A DNA stretch of 64,000 nucleotides from positions 1 through 64,000 of the forward strand of contig SVOA01000001.1 of assembly GCA_015066635.1 (NCBI GenBank). Reading direction: 5' to 3'. How positions within the stretch are numbered: position 1 is the first letter of the stretch; each line of letters begins with the position of its first letter. Position numbers and translations under genes: made by a program. This DNA is from Oscillospiraceae bacterium. Its GTDB lineage: Bacteria; Bacillota; Clostridia; Oscillospirales; Acutalibacteraceae. Below are positions 11,313 to 20,645 of the stretch, piece by piece. Under the pieces are notes generated by a model, which was not told the origin of the DNA, did not search any database, and saw only the letters and a program-made list of their open reading frames with translations.

Positions 11313-13475
11313 TTACGCATTATCGCTGATAACGATAGTGGTCGGATAATATGTGGTTAAGATTTTACCGTATTTTGCGCCGCCTATTGCAAGTCTGTCT
11401 GCGCCCGTCTGACTCATTCCGACACCGTGTCCCTTGCCGTAGGTCGTTACGGTAAACGCATTATTCTCGGCATCAAAGGAAAGGCTGAAGCAGGTTGAAG
11501 CAAGTCCCTTTTCCTTCATCATACCGTAGATGAATTCAAGTCCCGAAATTTCCCTGTCTCCTACCGCTATTGTCTGAACGTAACCCACATCGTTGCTGAC
11601 CGCGGTATCGTGGCTCTTAATTGCAAGCCATGCTCCGACATCCTCGCCGAAGTTAATTGTTTCGTCATATGCCTTTGCGGCGGTCTTAATATCCTCAGCC
11701 GTGAGGAGAGTATCAACCTTATAGCCGTCTCTCTTTGTATCGGAAGTGCTGTTTACTCCGCCGAGATAATCGAACTTTACGCCGAAAATGAGCTCGGAGG
11801 ATGCGGTCTTACCCGCCGACATATAGGTAAACGGAGTAAATGCGGGAACGGGGTTGCTGTTGCTTACCATAAGGTATTTGCCGTAAACATCGGAAACCGC
11901 GTCATAAACCTCCTGTGAATATGCGTCCGCAAGTTTAAGTCCGTCAACAACCCAGCCTGTATTTCTATATTTGAGGTAAGTGTAGGTTACTACTGCCTGT
12001 GCCTTGATGGCTTCGGTACTGAAGTCCTTGCTCATCTCTGCCTCGACTATTCTTGCTATTGCTTCCTTTGCCTCTATATCCGTGCCGTTAACCGTAATAA
12101 CCGACGGAAGTCCGTTTGAACGTTCGGTAACGGGCTCAGTTGTTGTTTCCTCGCTGTCAATGGCGCCTACCGTGGTGGTCTCTGCAGGCGTGTTGTCCTC
12201 GGGCTTCTGAATACCGTTTACCATCTCGTATCTGATGAAGTCCGAAAGTACCATATCCTCTAACTTGACGGGAGCCTCGGTGGTGGTTTCGGGCTCTGCC
12301 GTAGTGATTTCGGTTGTCGCCTCGGTGGTGGTTTCGGGCTCTGCTGTCTTATTCTTTATGAAGTAAAGCGCCGCAACAACTGCCGCCGCAACAAGAATAA
12401 CGGAAAGAACGGCGAGCAGAATCTTTTTGCCCTTGCCTGTCTTTGTCTTATTCGGAGCCTCATCCTGCGCTATCTCAATTCCTACTGCTCCGTTGCCCGT
12501 AACCTTCTCGCTGATGAGCGCAAACAGTTCCTCTGCCGCACCCGCGATAAATCTGTCGTCTGTCTCGTTCTCTTCCTTATAAAGCTTTCTTACAAGCGCA
12601 GATTTGTCGGTTGCAACCGAGATGCAGATGTAGTCGCACTCGTCGTTGCTGAAAATGTCGGAAATGCAGGCGCCGAAATCGGCATTTGAAAGTCCCTTTG
12701 CGCTTCTCGCCATCTGAGCGGTATAGTCGGTTACGTTATAGTCGCCTCTGTCCTCAATATGGGGAGTGAAGGTAAAGTAATCGTTAAAGTCCTCGAGATT
12801 CTCTCCGAGGCTGCGAAGTACATTTGAATTCGCATTTCCGTTGACCGCAATTTTTATATCGTTCTCTCTGAGTATATTAAGGGTTCTGACGGCAACCGCT
12901 TTTTCGTTGTCCGTGAAGTTATACTCGGGCTTGCTCTCTCCCGTTTCCTCCTTTGCCTCCTCCTTGGGAGCAGGCGCGGGCTTGGGCGCGGAACCGCCCG
13001 TAAGATAGGGTACAAGCCCTCTCTTTATAACCGTGTCCGTATAGTTGTCGTCAAGCGGGATGACAGCTATCTGCTGCTTGCCTTTCTTTACGGCAAAGCC
13101 CGAGCAAACGCCGTCCGCCGAGTAGAATATATCGGCATTTTCAGGCATAAGCGCATTATTTCTCACAGCGTCTTCGTCAAGTCCGAGCGAGCTGAGCTTA
13201 TTTACAAGCTCCCCGTCCTCCGCGGTCTTTAACGACAGCGCCGCCATAAGCTTGATTTTGGTCTTGTTGTAAATGTCGGACGAAACGGCAATTACAATGA
13301 ATTCGCTCTCTTTAAGCGCCTTTGTAAGTGAACCGAAAAGTCCTTTCAGCGTTGTGTGCTCCTCAAAGGAAATGTCATTGTCCGCAAAGTTGTTAAGGTT
13401 GCCTATAACCTTAATTTTCTGCTTTACGGGAATGCTCTCGCCTTCCTTTTTAAGTAATAATAACTTCATATCCAT
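11313..13475 (-). CDS. Membrane-anchored SpoIID/LytB-domain protein
   Basis: A 720-residue protein. The first 330 residues are cytoplasmic and unrecognised, interrupted by a Pro/Ala/Glu-rich linker near 165-180. One membrane segment follows (about 350-372, [20 protein letters not shown]), then a Thr/Glu-rich low-complexity linker with repeated EPETTTEA. The outer C-terminal part (about 455-720) is SpoIID-like: IVEAEMS carries the putative catalytic Glu, and [13 protein letters not shown] is the family's conserved end motif. SpoIID is a lytic transglycosylase that trims stem peptide-free glycan during engulfment; LytB relatives act at other stages. The long cytoplasmic domain is unusual and suggests a regulator rather than the sporulation enzyme itself. 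Two sortase genes lie upstream. Confidence 0.82.
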   Translation of the reverse strand: MDMKLLLLKKEGESIPVKQKIKVIGNLNNFADNDISFEEHTTLKGLFGSLTKALKESEFIVIAVSSDIYNKTKIKLMAALSLKTAEDGELVNKLSSLGLDEDAVRNNALMPENADIFYSADGVCSGFAVKKGKQQIAVIPLDDNYTDTVIKRGLVPYLTGGSAPKPAPAPKEEAKEETGESKPEYNFTDNEKAVAVRTLNILRENDIKIAVNGNANSNVLRSLGENLEDFNDYFTFTPHIEDRGDYNVTDYTAQMARSAKGLSNADFGACISDIFSNDECDYICISVATDKSALVRKLYKEENETDDRFIAGAAEELFALISEKVTGNGAVGIEIAQDEAPNKTKTGKGKKILLAVLSVILVAAAVVAALYFIKNKTAEPETTTEATTEITTAEPETTTEAPVKLEDMVLSDFIRYEMVNGIQKPEDNTPAETTTVGAIDSEETTTEPVTERSNGLPSVITVNGTDIEAKEAIARIVEAEMSKDFSTEAIKAQAVVTYTYLKYRNTGWVVDGLKLADAYSQEVYDAVSDVYGKYLMVSNSNPVPAFTPFTYMSAGKTASSELIFGVKFDYLGGVNSTSDTKRDGYKVDTLLTAEDIKTAAKAYDETINFGEDVGAWLAIKSHDTAVSNDVGYVQTIAVGDREISGLEFIYGMMKEKGLASTCFSLSFDAENNAFTVTTYGKGHGVGMSQTGADRLAIGGAKYGKILTTYYPTTIVISDNA

Positions 13476-13503
13476 CTTTTATATACCACCTTATAAAAGT
13501 TTT

Positions 13504-14829
13504 TTATTGCGATTCGGGATACCACCTGTCGGCATTTGCATAGGGGTTTGTAATTCCCTTTGCGTCATACCATATCTGAGGATAACGGGGGTTGCCCGAA
13601 ATAGTAGCGTAGCTTGTGTCTATGCCCGTAGTCTCGCCCGTTCTCATCATCCTGCCGATAACGACAAATCTCGCGTCGGTAAACTCGTAAGAGCAGGTCG
13701 AGAGTGTGAGAAGCTTGTCGGCGGAGTTAATATCCACTCCCGTTGTATATAGCTTCCTCTCGTCTATCGCCTTGATGTAGTCCTCAAAATTCTGCGTTGA
13801 GCCGAAGTTTGTTACCGTATAGTTGAAAACATATCCGTTGTCATCCTGCTCGCGGCTGTTTGTGAGAATTACCGCATAGATTTTGAATTTGTACGAATCG
13901 TAAATCGTATCGAAATTGATTATCGGCGCGGCGAGGAATCCGTCAAGGGTTTTGTATTTGCTCAGGTCTGCAAAAATCAGCCCGTCGCTCATATGATGAC
14001 CGTAGATAATCGTATTCTGATTAAGGAATCTCGGGTCATTTCTGTAATCCATAAACGGACAGCCGTAACGGCTGTAATTGCCGTAGAAGTCCTTTTTGAG
14101 ATAGTCGCTGTTATTCGGCGACTGAACAACCTGAACGTCAATACTTGAATTCGGTACGCTGACCCAGCCGACAAGCTGAGGATTAAGCGCATACAGATAG
14201 GCGTATTTCGCCATCATCCCCTCGGGCGTCTTGATGTTGGGATACTTTGCCCTGAATTCCTCCCAGAGCTTCTGCTCCTGCTCCTCGTCGCTGATTTCAA
14301 TAATCTGCGAGGCTATGCCCGACTGCTGCTTCTCTGCCTTGTGCGACTGAACAAAGATAACCGCAAACGCTATCGCACAGCCCACAAGCACAAATACCGA
14401 AATGTCGGCAATAAGCTTCCTTATAAATTCAGACTTTTTGTCCTCTTTATTGGGGAACACTCTCTTAAAGAAATCGCTGAAGGTTTCATTGAAGGTCTTT
14501 ATCTGCTTTGTTTCCTCATGCTGTGCGTCAAAGTCGGCATACTGCTCGATTTTTTCTTCGCTTTCATCGGTTTTCTCATTTCTGTCCGACTGGAAGGGGT
14601 TGTCAACAGCGGAAAGGTTTGTGTCGTTGTGATATTTCTCACGCCTTGTCGTATGCTCCTCATAAACAGCGGCGCCGTCATCATTTTTCATAATGTCGGC
14701 ATAGATGTCCTCGGAAAGTCTTGCCTCGGGAAGCTTGGAATTTCTGTCGGCATCCTCAAATATGCTCTGAGAATTGTCCTCAAAGGTAATATTCTCATCC
14801 TCAAAACCGTTATGCTTGTTTGAGTCCAT
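13504..14829 (-). CDS. Class B sortase, paralogue 1
   Basis: A 441-residue protein. A long acidic N-terminal tail (about 1-140) stands before a membrane segment (about 142-165, LIADISVFVLVGCAIAFAVIFV). The outer catalytic domain follows, with GWVSVPNSSIDVQVVQ, the His in IIYGHHM, the Cys in LTLSTCSYEF and the Arg in DARFVVIGRM. Sortases cleave sorting signals and attach proteins to the wall or to each other. The ATG at 14829 overlaps the upstream sortase stop, with AAGGAG upstream; a TTG three bases earlier is possible. The C-terminal tail YPQIWYDAKGITNPY...RWYPE is shared with its neighbour. No LPXTG-like substrate is encoded in the window that I can see. Confidence 0.9.
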   Translation of the reverse strand: MDSNKHNGFEDENITFEDNSQSIFEDADRNSKLPEARLSEDIYADIMKNDDGAAVYEEHTTRREKYHNDTNLSAVDNPFQSDRNEKTDESEEKIEQYADFDAQHEETKQIKTFNETFSDFFKRVFPNKEDKKSEFIRKLIADISVFVLVGCAIAFAVIFVQSHKAEKQQSGIASQIIEISDEEQEQKLWEEFRAKYPNIKTPEGMMAKYAYLYALNPQLVGWVSVPNSSIDVQVVQSPNNSDYLKKDFYGNYSRYGCPFMDYRNDPRFLNQNTIIYGHHMSDGLIFADLSKYKTLDGFLAAPIINFDTIYDSYKFKIYAVILTNSREQDDNGYVFNYTVTNFGSTQNFEDYIKAIDERKLYTTGVDINSADKLLTLSTCSYEFTDARFVVIGRMMRTGETTGIDTSYATISGNPRYPQIWYDAKGITNPYANADRWYPESQ

Positions 14830-15968
14830 CAATACTCAACTCCTTCCGGATACCATCTCGGAGAACCGAGATAGGGATTCTGTGTGCCGTGGGCGTCATA
14901 CCAGACCTGCGGATATTTGGGGCTTGCGACACTCAGCGCCTTGGAGGTATCAACCTCCTCCGCCTCGCCGTTGCGTACCATCCTCGCAACAACTACAAAG
15001 CGCGCATCGGTTTCGCCGCGTCCCTTTATGTCCATATCTCTCGTGCAGGTCGAGAGCGTAAGAATTTTATCTGTCTTGACAACATCCACGCCCGTGAAGT
15101 ACAGACTTCTGAGCATAAGCTCTGCGTAGTAGCTCTCAAAGCTGTCGTCCGTCATAAACGGATAAATGTAATTCAGAGCGTAATCGTTGTCGTCCTTCTC
15201 AAGATTGTTTGTATAAAAAACAGCTATGATTTTCCACTTGTAATTACGGTAAATGGTGTTGAATTCAATTACGGGGGCTGTTTTGTAGAATTCAAGGTCC
15301 TTGTACTTTTCAAGGTCCGAGAACATAGTCGTGTCAAGGTTATTATGTCCGTAAAGAATTGTATTCTTGCACAGCACGTCAACGTGGTCGCGGTAATCCA
15401 TAAAGATACTGCCCTTGACGTCGTAGGACTTGTCAAAGCCCTTGTGCAGATAAAAGTCATTTGTGTCCCCCTTGACAACGGGGTGATTAATCGAGGTGTT
15501 GGGAATTCTTATCCAGCCGACAAAATCGGGGTTCTGATTATAGAGCGCCCTGTATTTTTCAAAGATGCCGTCCGCTCCGACCGCGGTATTGTCCTCAATA
15601 CTGTTGACGCTGTCGGCAAGCTCCTTGTTGTTTTTGATATTCTTTTTTGTATCGTAAATGCTTTTGAGTATTATCATACCCGACAGTACAAAGCAGATAA
15701 TCGCAAAAATCATAATCACGGTAACGATTACCGATTTTCTCTTTTTTTTCGGTTTCTCCGCATTTTCGGACTCAGAGTTCTCATCTTTTTTCTCTGAGGG
15801 AGCTTCCGTCTGTGTTTTTTCCGCCGCCGCGCTTTCTGCGTGCGAATTCTGATAAGGATTGTCAACTTCCTTTAACTGACTCTCGTCAAAGACAGCCCTT
15901 TTGCGCACAATGTCGTCCTCGTCGGCAACGGAAAAATTATTGAATTCAAGATTGTCTTTTTCGCTCAT
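14829..15968 (-). CDS. Class B sortase, paralogue 2
   Basis: A 379-residue protein with the same layout as the next gene: a Lys/Glu-rich cytoplasmic tail (1-75), a membrane segment (about 78-102, VIVTVIMIFAIICFVLSGMII) and a class B-like catalytic domain. Catalytic residues are the His in ILYGHNN, the Cys in LTLSTCTRDM and the Arg in DARFVVVARM. An insertion (DMDIKGRGE) separates the Cys strand from the Arg strand. The C-terminal tail again carries YPQVWYDAHG...NPY...RWYPE. The start overlaps the pncC stop by four bases and the stop overlaps the downstream start, so the cluster is one operon. The pair probably arose by tandem duplication. Confidence 0.9.
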   Translation of the reverse strand: MSEKDNLEFNNFSVADEDDIVRKRAVFDESQLKEVDNPYQNSHAESAAAEKTQTEAPSEKKDENSESENAEKPKKKRKSVIVTVIMIFAIICFVLSGMIILKSIYDTKKNIKNNKELADSVNSIEDNTAVGADGIFEKYRALYNQNPDFVGWIRIPNTSINHPVVKGDTNDFYLHKGFDKSYDVKGSIFMDYRDHVDVLCKNTILYGHNNLDTTMFSDLEKYKDLEFYKTAPVIEFNTIYRNYKWKIIAVFYTNNLEKDDNDYALNYIYPFMTDDSFESYYAELMLRSLYFTGVDVVKTDKILTLSTCTRDMDIKGRGETDARFVVVARMVRNGEAEEVDTSKALSVASPKYPQVWYDAHGTQNPYLGSPRWYPEGVEY

Positions 15969-16441
15969 ATAAAATTCTCCAAAACAAGATTGATTGCCTC
16001 GTCGGCAGTTTTGTTTCTGTTATTCTCTCTGATATTATCGGTAAAGCTGTTTAGATATTTTTTAACTATCGTCTTTTTTCCGTCCGAAACAGCGATATAG
16101 ACAAGTCCCACGGGCTTATCCGTACCGTCGGAATTCGGTCCTGCAATACCCGTAACGGCAACGCCTATGTCCGCAGAGGTAAGCTTCAGAATTCCGCGTA
16201 CCATCTGACGGGCGGTTTCCTCGCTGACTGCTCCGAAGCTTTCAAGAACGTCCGCGTCAACGCCGAGTATTTCATGCTTGATTCTGTCGGAATAGCTTAC
16301 TACCGTACACTCAAACACTCCCGAGGAACCCGAAACATCGGTTATCCTCTTTGAGATAAGTCCTCCCGTGCAGGACTCGGCGGTTGCAATTTTAAGCCCT
16401 TTTTCAGTTAAGCGTTTTACAAGTATTTCCTCAGACTTCAT
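15965..16441 (-). CDS. pncC: Nicotinamide-nucleotide amidase (CinA C-terminal domain)
   Basis: 158 residues, the length of a stand-alone CinA C-terminal domain. The family deamidates nicotinamide mononucleotide to nicotinate mononucleotide in NAD recycling. Diagnostic motifs are TAESCTGGLISKRITDVSGSS (near 20-40), VSYSD, GAVSEETARQM and VAVTGIAGPNSDGTDKPVG (near 95-113). It lacks the N-terminal molybdopterin-like domain of full CinA. It is four bases from thiI and overlaps the sortase start, which suggests operon membership rather than a linked function. Confidence 0.93.
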   Translation of the reverse strand: MKSEEILVKRLTEKGLKIATAESCTGGLISKRITDVSGSSGVFECTVVSYSDRIKHEILGVDADVLESFGAVSEETARQMVRGILKLTSADIGVAVTGIAGPNSDGTDKPVGLVYIAVSDGKKTIVKKYLNSFTDNIRENNRNKTADEAINLVLENFI

Positions 16442-16445
16442 AATA

Positions 16446-17624
16446 TCACCTTGTCTGTCCGATTATTTCATATCTTGTGTTATCAACTGCTTCGTTTACA
16501 AGCGCCTCAACGTCCAGCGCCTTTTCCGCCTCGCGCAGCATTTCGGGTTTCGGTCTTGTCCTCGGATGCTTCGGGGTAAATACCGTGCAGCAGTCCTCAT
16601 AGGGCAATATTGAAATGTCAAAGGTCTCGATTTTTCTCGAAATACTTATGATTTCCTCCTTATCCATAGCGATAAGAGGTCTGAATACGGGCATATCGGC
16701 AACCTCATCCGTGCAGGCAAGAGCAGGCATTGTCTGGCTGGCAACCTGACCTATGCTTTCACCCGTGATAAGAGCGCCGCAACCGTTTTTTGCAGCGATT
16801 CTGCAGGAAATTCTCATCATAAATCTGCGCATTATAAGAGTAAACAGCTCCTCGGGGCAGTTTGCCCTTATCTGCTGCTGAATCTCGGTAAACGGAACGG
16901 TATAAAGCGCTATACTGCCCGAATACCTTGCAACCTGACCGAGCAAATCGTGAACCTTCTGCTCGGACTGCGGAGATGTAAAAGGCGGAGAAGCAAAATG
17001 AACTGCGTCCAGCACAACGCCTCTTTTTGCCATCATCCACGCGGCAACGGGGCTGTCTATTCCGCCCGAGATAAGCACGGCGGCTTTGCCTCCCGTACTT
17101 ACGGGCATACCGCCCGCGCCTTTTATCTGGTCGCCTCTGATAAAGGCGAGTTTATCTCTTATCTCAACAGTAACCGTAACGTCAGGGTTATGCACGTCAA
17201 CCTTCAGATGAGGGAAGGCCCTCAGTAAAACCTCTCCGACATCCCTGCTGATTTCGGGAGATTTAAGCGGGAATTTTTTATCGCTTCTCTTTGCCTCAAC
17301 CTTAAAGGTTTTTATCCCCTCCATCTGATTTTTGAGATATACGGGGGCGGTCTTTAATATAACCTCCATATCCTTCTCGACGGCGGCAGCCCTCTGAAAG
17401 CCCGCTATACCGAAAACCATGGAAAGTCTTTTTATGGCTTCCTCCATATCGTAATTGTCGTCAACGGGTTCAACGGTCATTGTTGACTGCTGACATTTTA
17501 TTTCAATTTTACCGAGATCGGAAAGCCGTCTTTTTATATTTTTTGCCATTACCGACTCAAAGGATGACCTGTTAAGTCCCTTTAAGGCAAGCTCTCCGTT
17601 TTTAATTAAAATCAGTTCCTTCAT
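16446..17624 (-). CDS. thiI: tRNA 4-thiouridine synthase ThiI
   Basis: 392 residues. An N-terminal ferredoxin-like and THUMP region (1-165) binds tRNA. The PP-loop adenylation motif SGGIDSPVAAWMM follows (near 185), with the conserved CRI and GESIGQVASQT segments after it. It thiolates U8 of tRNA. The C-terminal rhodanese domain of enterobacterial ThiI is absent, as in Bacillus, where a dedicated cysteine desulfurase passes sulfur directly. That partner is encoded 10 bp upstream here. Confidence 0.95.
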   Translation of the reverse strand: MKELILIKNGELALKGLNRSSFESVMAKNIKRRLSDLGKIEIKCQQSTMTVEPVDDNYDMEEAIKRLSMVFGIAGFQRAAAVEKDMEVILKTAPVYLKNQMEGIKTFKVEAKRSDKKFPLKSPEISRDVGEVLLRAFPHLKVDVHNPDVTVTVEIRDKLAFIRGDQIKGAGGMPVSTGGKAAVLISGGIDSPVAAWMMAKRGVVLDAVHFASPPFTSPQSEQKVHDLLGQVARYSGSIALYTVPFTEIQQQIRANCPEELFTLIMRRFMMRISCRIAAKNGCGALITGESIGQVASQTMPALACTDEVADMPVFRPLIAMDKEEIISISRKIETFDISILPYEDCCTVFTPKHPRTRPKPEMLREAEKALDVEALVNEAVDNTRYEIIGQTR

Positions 17625-17634
17625 TTCGTATCCT

Positions 17635-18759
17635 TTATTTCACAAGTTTTACCGCCTCGGGAAGGCAGTCCGCAAAGTAATCAATTTCTCCCTCGGTGCT
17701 GTCATACGAGAAGCTTATACGAAGGGCGCTGTCTATCAGCTTTGTGTCAAGTCCCATAGCGGTAAGCGTGTCGCTTCTGTGTCCCCTGGAACACGCCGAC
17801 CCCGCCGAAAGGCAGATACCCTTACCCGAAAAGAAATTGACGCCGACCTGCGAGGGAAGTCCCGGCAGCGAAATATTGAGAATATACGGCAGTGCGTTAT
17901 CGGGCGAATTTATCTTTACAAAATCGAATTTTTCAAGTTTGTTTCTAAGATAAGCGTTAAGCCGTTTAACATTTTCGTTTCTGTCCTTTATCCCGTCAAG
18001 GAAGCTGACAGCCGCGGCAAACGCCGCTATATTCGGCATACTCTGAGTGCCCGAAACGAGTCCCTGCTCCTGACCGCCGCCCAAAATATACGGTTTAATC
18101 TTAATGTTTTTTGACACATACAAAGCGCCTGCGCCTTTAAGCGCGTGAACCTTGTGCGCGCTGACGCTCATAAGGTCTATCCCCGATTTTGCGGGATTAA
18201 GAGGAAGCTTCATATATGCCTGCACCGCGTCAACGTGGATGAGTGCGTCTGAATTTTTCTTTTTTGCCGCAGCTTTGAGCTTTTCAAACGGCAGAATTGC
18301 GCCCGTTTCGTTATTGACCGCCATGGCGCTTACAAGCACGGTCCCGCCGTCTATCGCCTGCTCAAAGGCGTCTATGGGGATGTTGCCGTCCGCCGAGGGT
18401 TTAAGTCTGATTATTTCATAGCCCTGACTTTCAAGCGCGTCCATACACCTCGCAACGCTCGGATGCTCTGTCGCGGTGGTAACGATTTTATTACCCTGAT
18501 GTCTTTTTGAATTTACAGCGCCGAAAACCGCCGTGTTGTTTGCAACTGTACCGCTCTGAGTGAAATATATCTCCTTCGGCTCGGCGCACAGAGAGGCCGC
18601 GACCGTTTTTCTCGACTGCTCGAGAACCGTCATCGCTTCAAAGCCCTTTGCGTGGAGAGAGGACGGATTTCCGTATTCGGTTATCATCAGCTTTAACGCC
18701 TCGTCAACGGCGGCCTTACAGGGCTTTGTCGTTGCGCTTGAGTCAAAGTAAATATCCAA
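17635..18759 (-). CDS. Cysteine desulfurase (NifS/IscS family), partner of ThiI
   Basis: A 374-residue PLP enzyme that removes sulfur from cysteine as a persulfide. Motifs are YFDSSATT at the start, NNETGAILP (near 145), the PLP lysine in SAHKVHALKG (near 198) and the catalytic Cys in SAGSACSRG (near 320). I choose the TTG at 18759 as start: GGGGGAG lies nine bases upstream and the protein then begins exactly at the family start. An upstream TTG at 18777 would overlap that ribosome binding site. The direct link to thiI matches the Bacillus nifZ-thiI pair for tRNA 4-thiouridine. Confidence 0.93.
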   Translation of the reverse strand: MDIYFDSSATTKPCKAAVDEALKLMITEYGNPSSLHAKGFEAMTVLEQSRKTVAASLCAEPKEIYFTQSGTVANNTAVFGAVNSKRHQGNKIVTTATEHPSVARCMDALESQGYEIIRLKPSADGNIPIDAFEQAIDGGTVLVSAMAVNNETGAILPFEKLKAAAKKKNSDALIHVDAVQAYMKLPLNPAKSGIDLMSVSAHKVHALKGAGALYVSKNIKIKPYILGGGQEQGLVSGTQSMPNIAAFAAAVSFLDGIKDRNENVKRLNAYLRNKLEKFDFVKINSPDNALPYILNISLPGLPSQVGVNFFSGKGICLSAGSACSRGHRSDTLTAMGLDTKLIDSALRISFSYDSTEGEIDYFADCLPEAVKLVK

Positions 18760-18893
18760 AAAATCATTCTCCCCCAAATTAAATATTATTAAAGTTTATT
18801 ATACACTAAAACCTTTGATTTGGCAAACAAATATGCAGTTTTTTTCAGTATATTTATAAAAAATTTACAAATTATAAATATGAGGTGAATATT

Positions 18894-20237
18894 TTGGAAA
18901 AACCGAGAATAACCCGCAAAAAAATAAGGCTTGTTTCCTACGTCGTTTCGCTTGTCGCCGTACTCGGGATTTACTCGGCTTCGGGCATTTCCGAGTCTGC
19001 AAGACTGCAAAGGGAAATTAACGCCTCGTCGCAGCGTTCGCTCGCTCAGCTTGAGGACTGTATATCCGCCATACACACCGACCTCGTCAAGGGACTTTAT
19101 GTCAACTCGCCAAATATGCTCGACATCATGGTGCAGGAGCTTTCAAAGGACGCGTCGGGCGCAAAAATCGCTCTGTCCTCGCTGCCCGTTTCGGACGCGC
19201 ATCTTGACAACACCTATAAGTTTCTTTCGCAGGTCGCGTCATTTGTGAATTCGCTCGGCAAGTCTCTGTCCTCGGGCAGAGGAATTACAGGCGAACAGAG
19301 GGCAACTCTCGGCAAGCTGATTTCGGTAGCAAAAACGCTTCTTGACGATATTTCATCCGTTATCGAAAGCGTCGAAAGCGGAGAAACGACCTTTACGGGA
19401 AGCGCCTCCACTCTTGCCGCAGCCGACAGCGAAATTATGCAGCTTTCCGACGCATTTGACAGCGCCGAGCAGGACATCGGCGACTATCCCACTCTGATTT
19501 ATGACGGTCCGTTCTCCGACCATATATTCGCAAAGAATTCGGTAATGCTTGAAAACTCTGCGGAGATTACAAAAGAAAAAGCGCACGAAATTGCCGCGGA
19601 ATTTACGGGTATCAGCGCTTCGGAGCTCTTATTTGCGGGAGAAATGGAGGGCAATATTGCCTGCTATCTTTTTTCAAACAACAGTATTTCGGTTGCCGTT
19701 TCCAAAAAAGGGGGATATGTCGTTTATATTATCGGCTCCTCGTTTGCGGGAGAGGAGAAGTTTACCGCCGGGCAGGCTCTCGAAAACGCATACGAATTCC
19801 TCGAAAAGCGCGGAATTTACTATATGACGGACAGCTACTACTCGGTAAACGACGGTATATGCACCGTAAACTTTGCATACAGCGAATACGGCATAACCTG
19901 CTACCCCGATTTAATCAAGGTCAGCATAAGTCTTGAGACGGGAAATGTCGTTTCCTATGACGCCTCGGGCTTCATTATGAATCACAAGCCGAGAGAATAT
20001 AAAGAACCCGAAATAAGCGCCGAAAACGCCGTACAGAATTTAAGTCCCCTGCTCGAAGTCATTTCTCTCAAAAGGGCGATAATCCCCACAGATTACGCAA
20101 CCGAGCAGGACACCTACGAGTTTCACTGTAAAAACAGCGAGGGTCAGGAATTCCTTGTTTATATCGACACTGAAACCGCAGAGGAGGACAATATTCTCAT
20201 CCTTCTTTATTCCGATAACGGAATATTGACAAAATAA
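18894..20237 (+). CDS. ypeB: Germination protein YpeB
   Basis: About 447 residues. An N-terminal signal anchor (about 10-30, LVSYVVSLVAVLGIYSASG) is followed by a helical domain (40-200) and repeated PepSY-like domains (about 220-445). In Bacillus, YpeB is needed to assemble and stabilise the spore cortex-lytic enzyme SleB. The gene's usual partner sleB is not beside it here. GAGGTG sits six bases before TTG at 18894, my preferred start; a GTG at 18885 would add three residues but overlaps that site. It is transcribed divergently from the cysteine desulfurase. Its presence indicates a spore former. Confidence 0.87.
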   Translation: MEKPRITRKKIRLVSYVVSLVAVLGIYSASGISESARLQREINASSQRSLAQLEDCISAIHTDLVKGLYVNSPNMLDIMVQELSKDASGAKIALSSLPVSDAHLDNTYKFLSQVASFVNSLGKSLSSGRGITGEQRATLGKLISVAKTLLDDISSVIESVESGETTFTGSASTLAAADSEIMQLSDAFDSAEQDIGDYPTLIYDGPFSDHIFAKNSVMLENSAEITKEKAHEIAAEFTGISASELLFAGEMEGNIACYLFSNNSISVAVSKKGGYVVYIIGSSFAGEEKFTAGQALENAYEFLEKRGIYYMTDSYYSVNDGICTVNFAYSEYGITCYPDLIKVSISLETGNVVSYDASGFIMNHKPREYKEPEISAENAVQNLSPLLEVISLKRAIIPTDYATEQDTYEFHCKNSEGQEFLVYIDTETAEEDNILILLYSDNGILTK

Positions 20238-20298
20238 TAAATAAATTATATTTCAGAGGGCAAAATAATCTTGTCCGAAAACGAAAGGAAGTAACGAA

Positions 20299-20589
20299 AT
20301 GAAAAGAACTCTGTTTTATGTTTGTCTTGCAGTTGTTATGATAGCCGTGCTTTTCTGCGCCTGCGGGTCAAAGGAGGACGGCAAGGTCGGAAGCAAGGCA
20401 TCAACCACCGTTCCTCAGAGTACCACAATGAGAACTGCAGGAGAGGTTGTCTCCGAAGCGGGCAGTAAGGTCGGCGAAGCCGCTACGGGCATAGGCGACA
20501 CTGCCGGGGAAGTTGTAACGGGAGCAGCAGACGCAGTCCGTGACGCGGTTACGGGCGCAGGCGAAATCGTTTCCGAGGTTGTCAGCTGA
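20299..20589 (+). CDS. Small secreted lipoprotein with amphipathic repeats
   Basis: 96 residues. The signal peptide ends in a lipobox (VLFCAC, Cys near 22). The mature part consists of repeats of the type GEVVSEAGSKVGEAATGIGD and GEVVTGAADAVRDAVTGAGE, which alternate Gly, Ala, Val and acidic residues with a period of about 11 and may form an amphipathic helix. Its ribosome binding site is AAAGGAAG. No family is recognised. It lies 61 bp after ypeB on the same strand and is followed by a terminator; a spore-envelope role is possible but not shown. Confidence 0.75.
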   Translation: MKRTLFYVCLAVVMIAVLFCACGSKEDGKVGSKASTTVPQSTTMRTAGEVVSEAGSKVGEAATGIGDTAGEVVTGAADAVRDAVTGAGEIVSEVVS

Positions 20590-20600
20590 GGACAGACAAA

Positions 20601-20640
20601 AAAGCAGGGAATTGATTTCAATTCCCTGCTTTAATTTTTT
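20601..20640 (+). terminator. Terminator after the small lipoprotein
   Basis: AGCAGGGAATT pairs with AATTCCCTGCT around a short loop, followed by TTAATTTTTT. It may also serve thiT, which ends six bases further on the other strand. Confidence 0.88.
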
Positions 20641-20645
20641 GTATT

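Noticed and set aside
10562-11329. A plus-strand gene opposite galE
   Set aside because: It is a long open frame in the antisense of galE without a start signal or recognisable protein; several similar frames lie opposite other real genes.
16446-17624. A truncated ThiI because the rhodanese domain is missing
   Set aside because: Short ThiI is normal in Gram-positives that encode a partner cysteine desulfurase, which is adjacent here.
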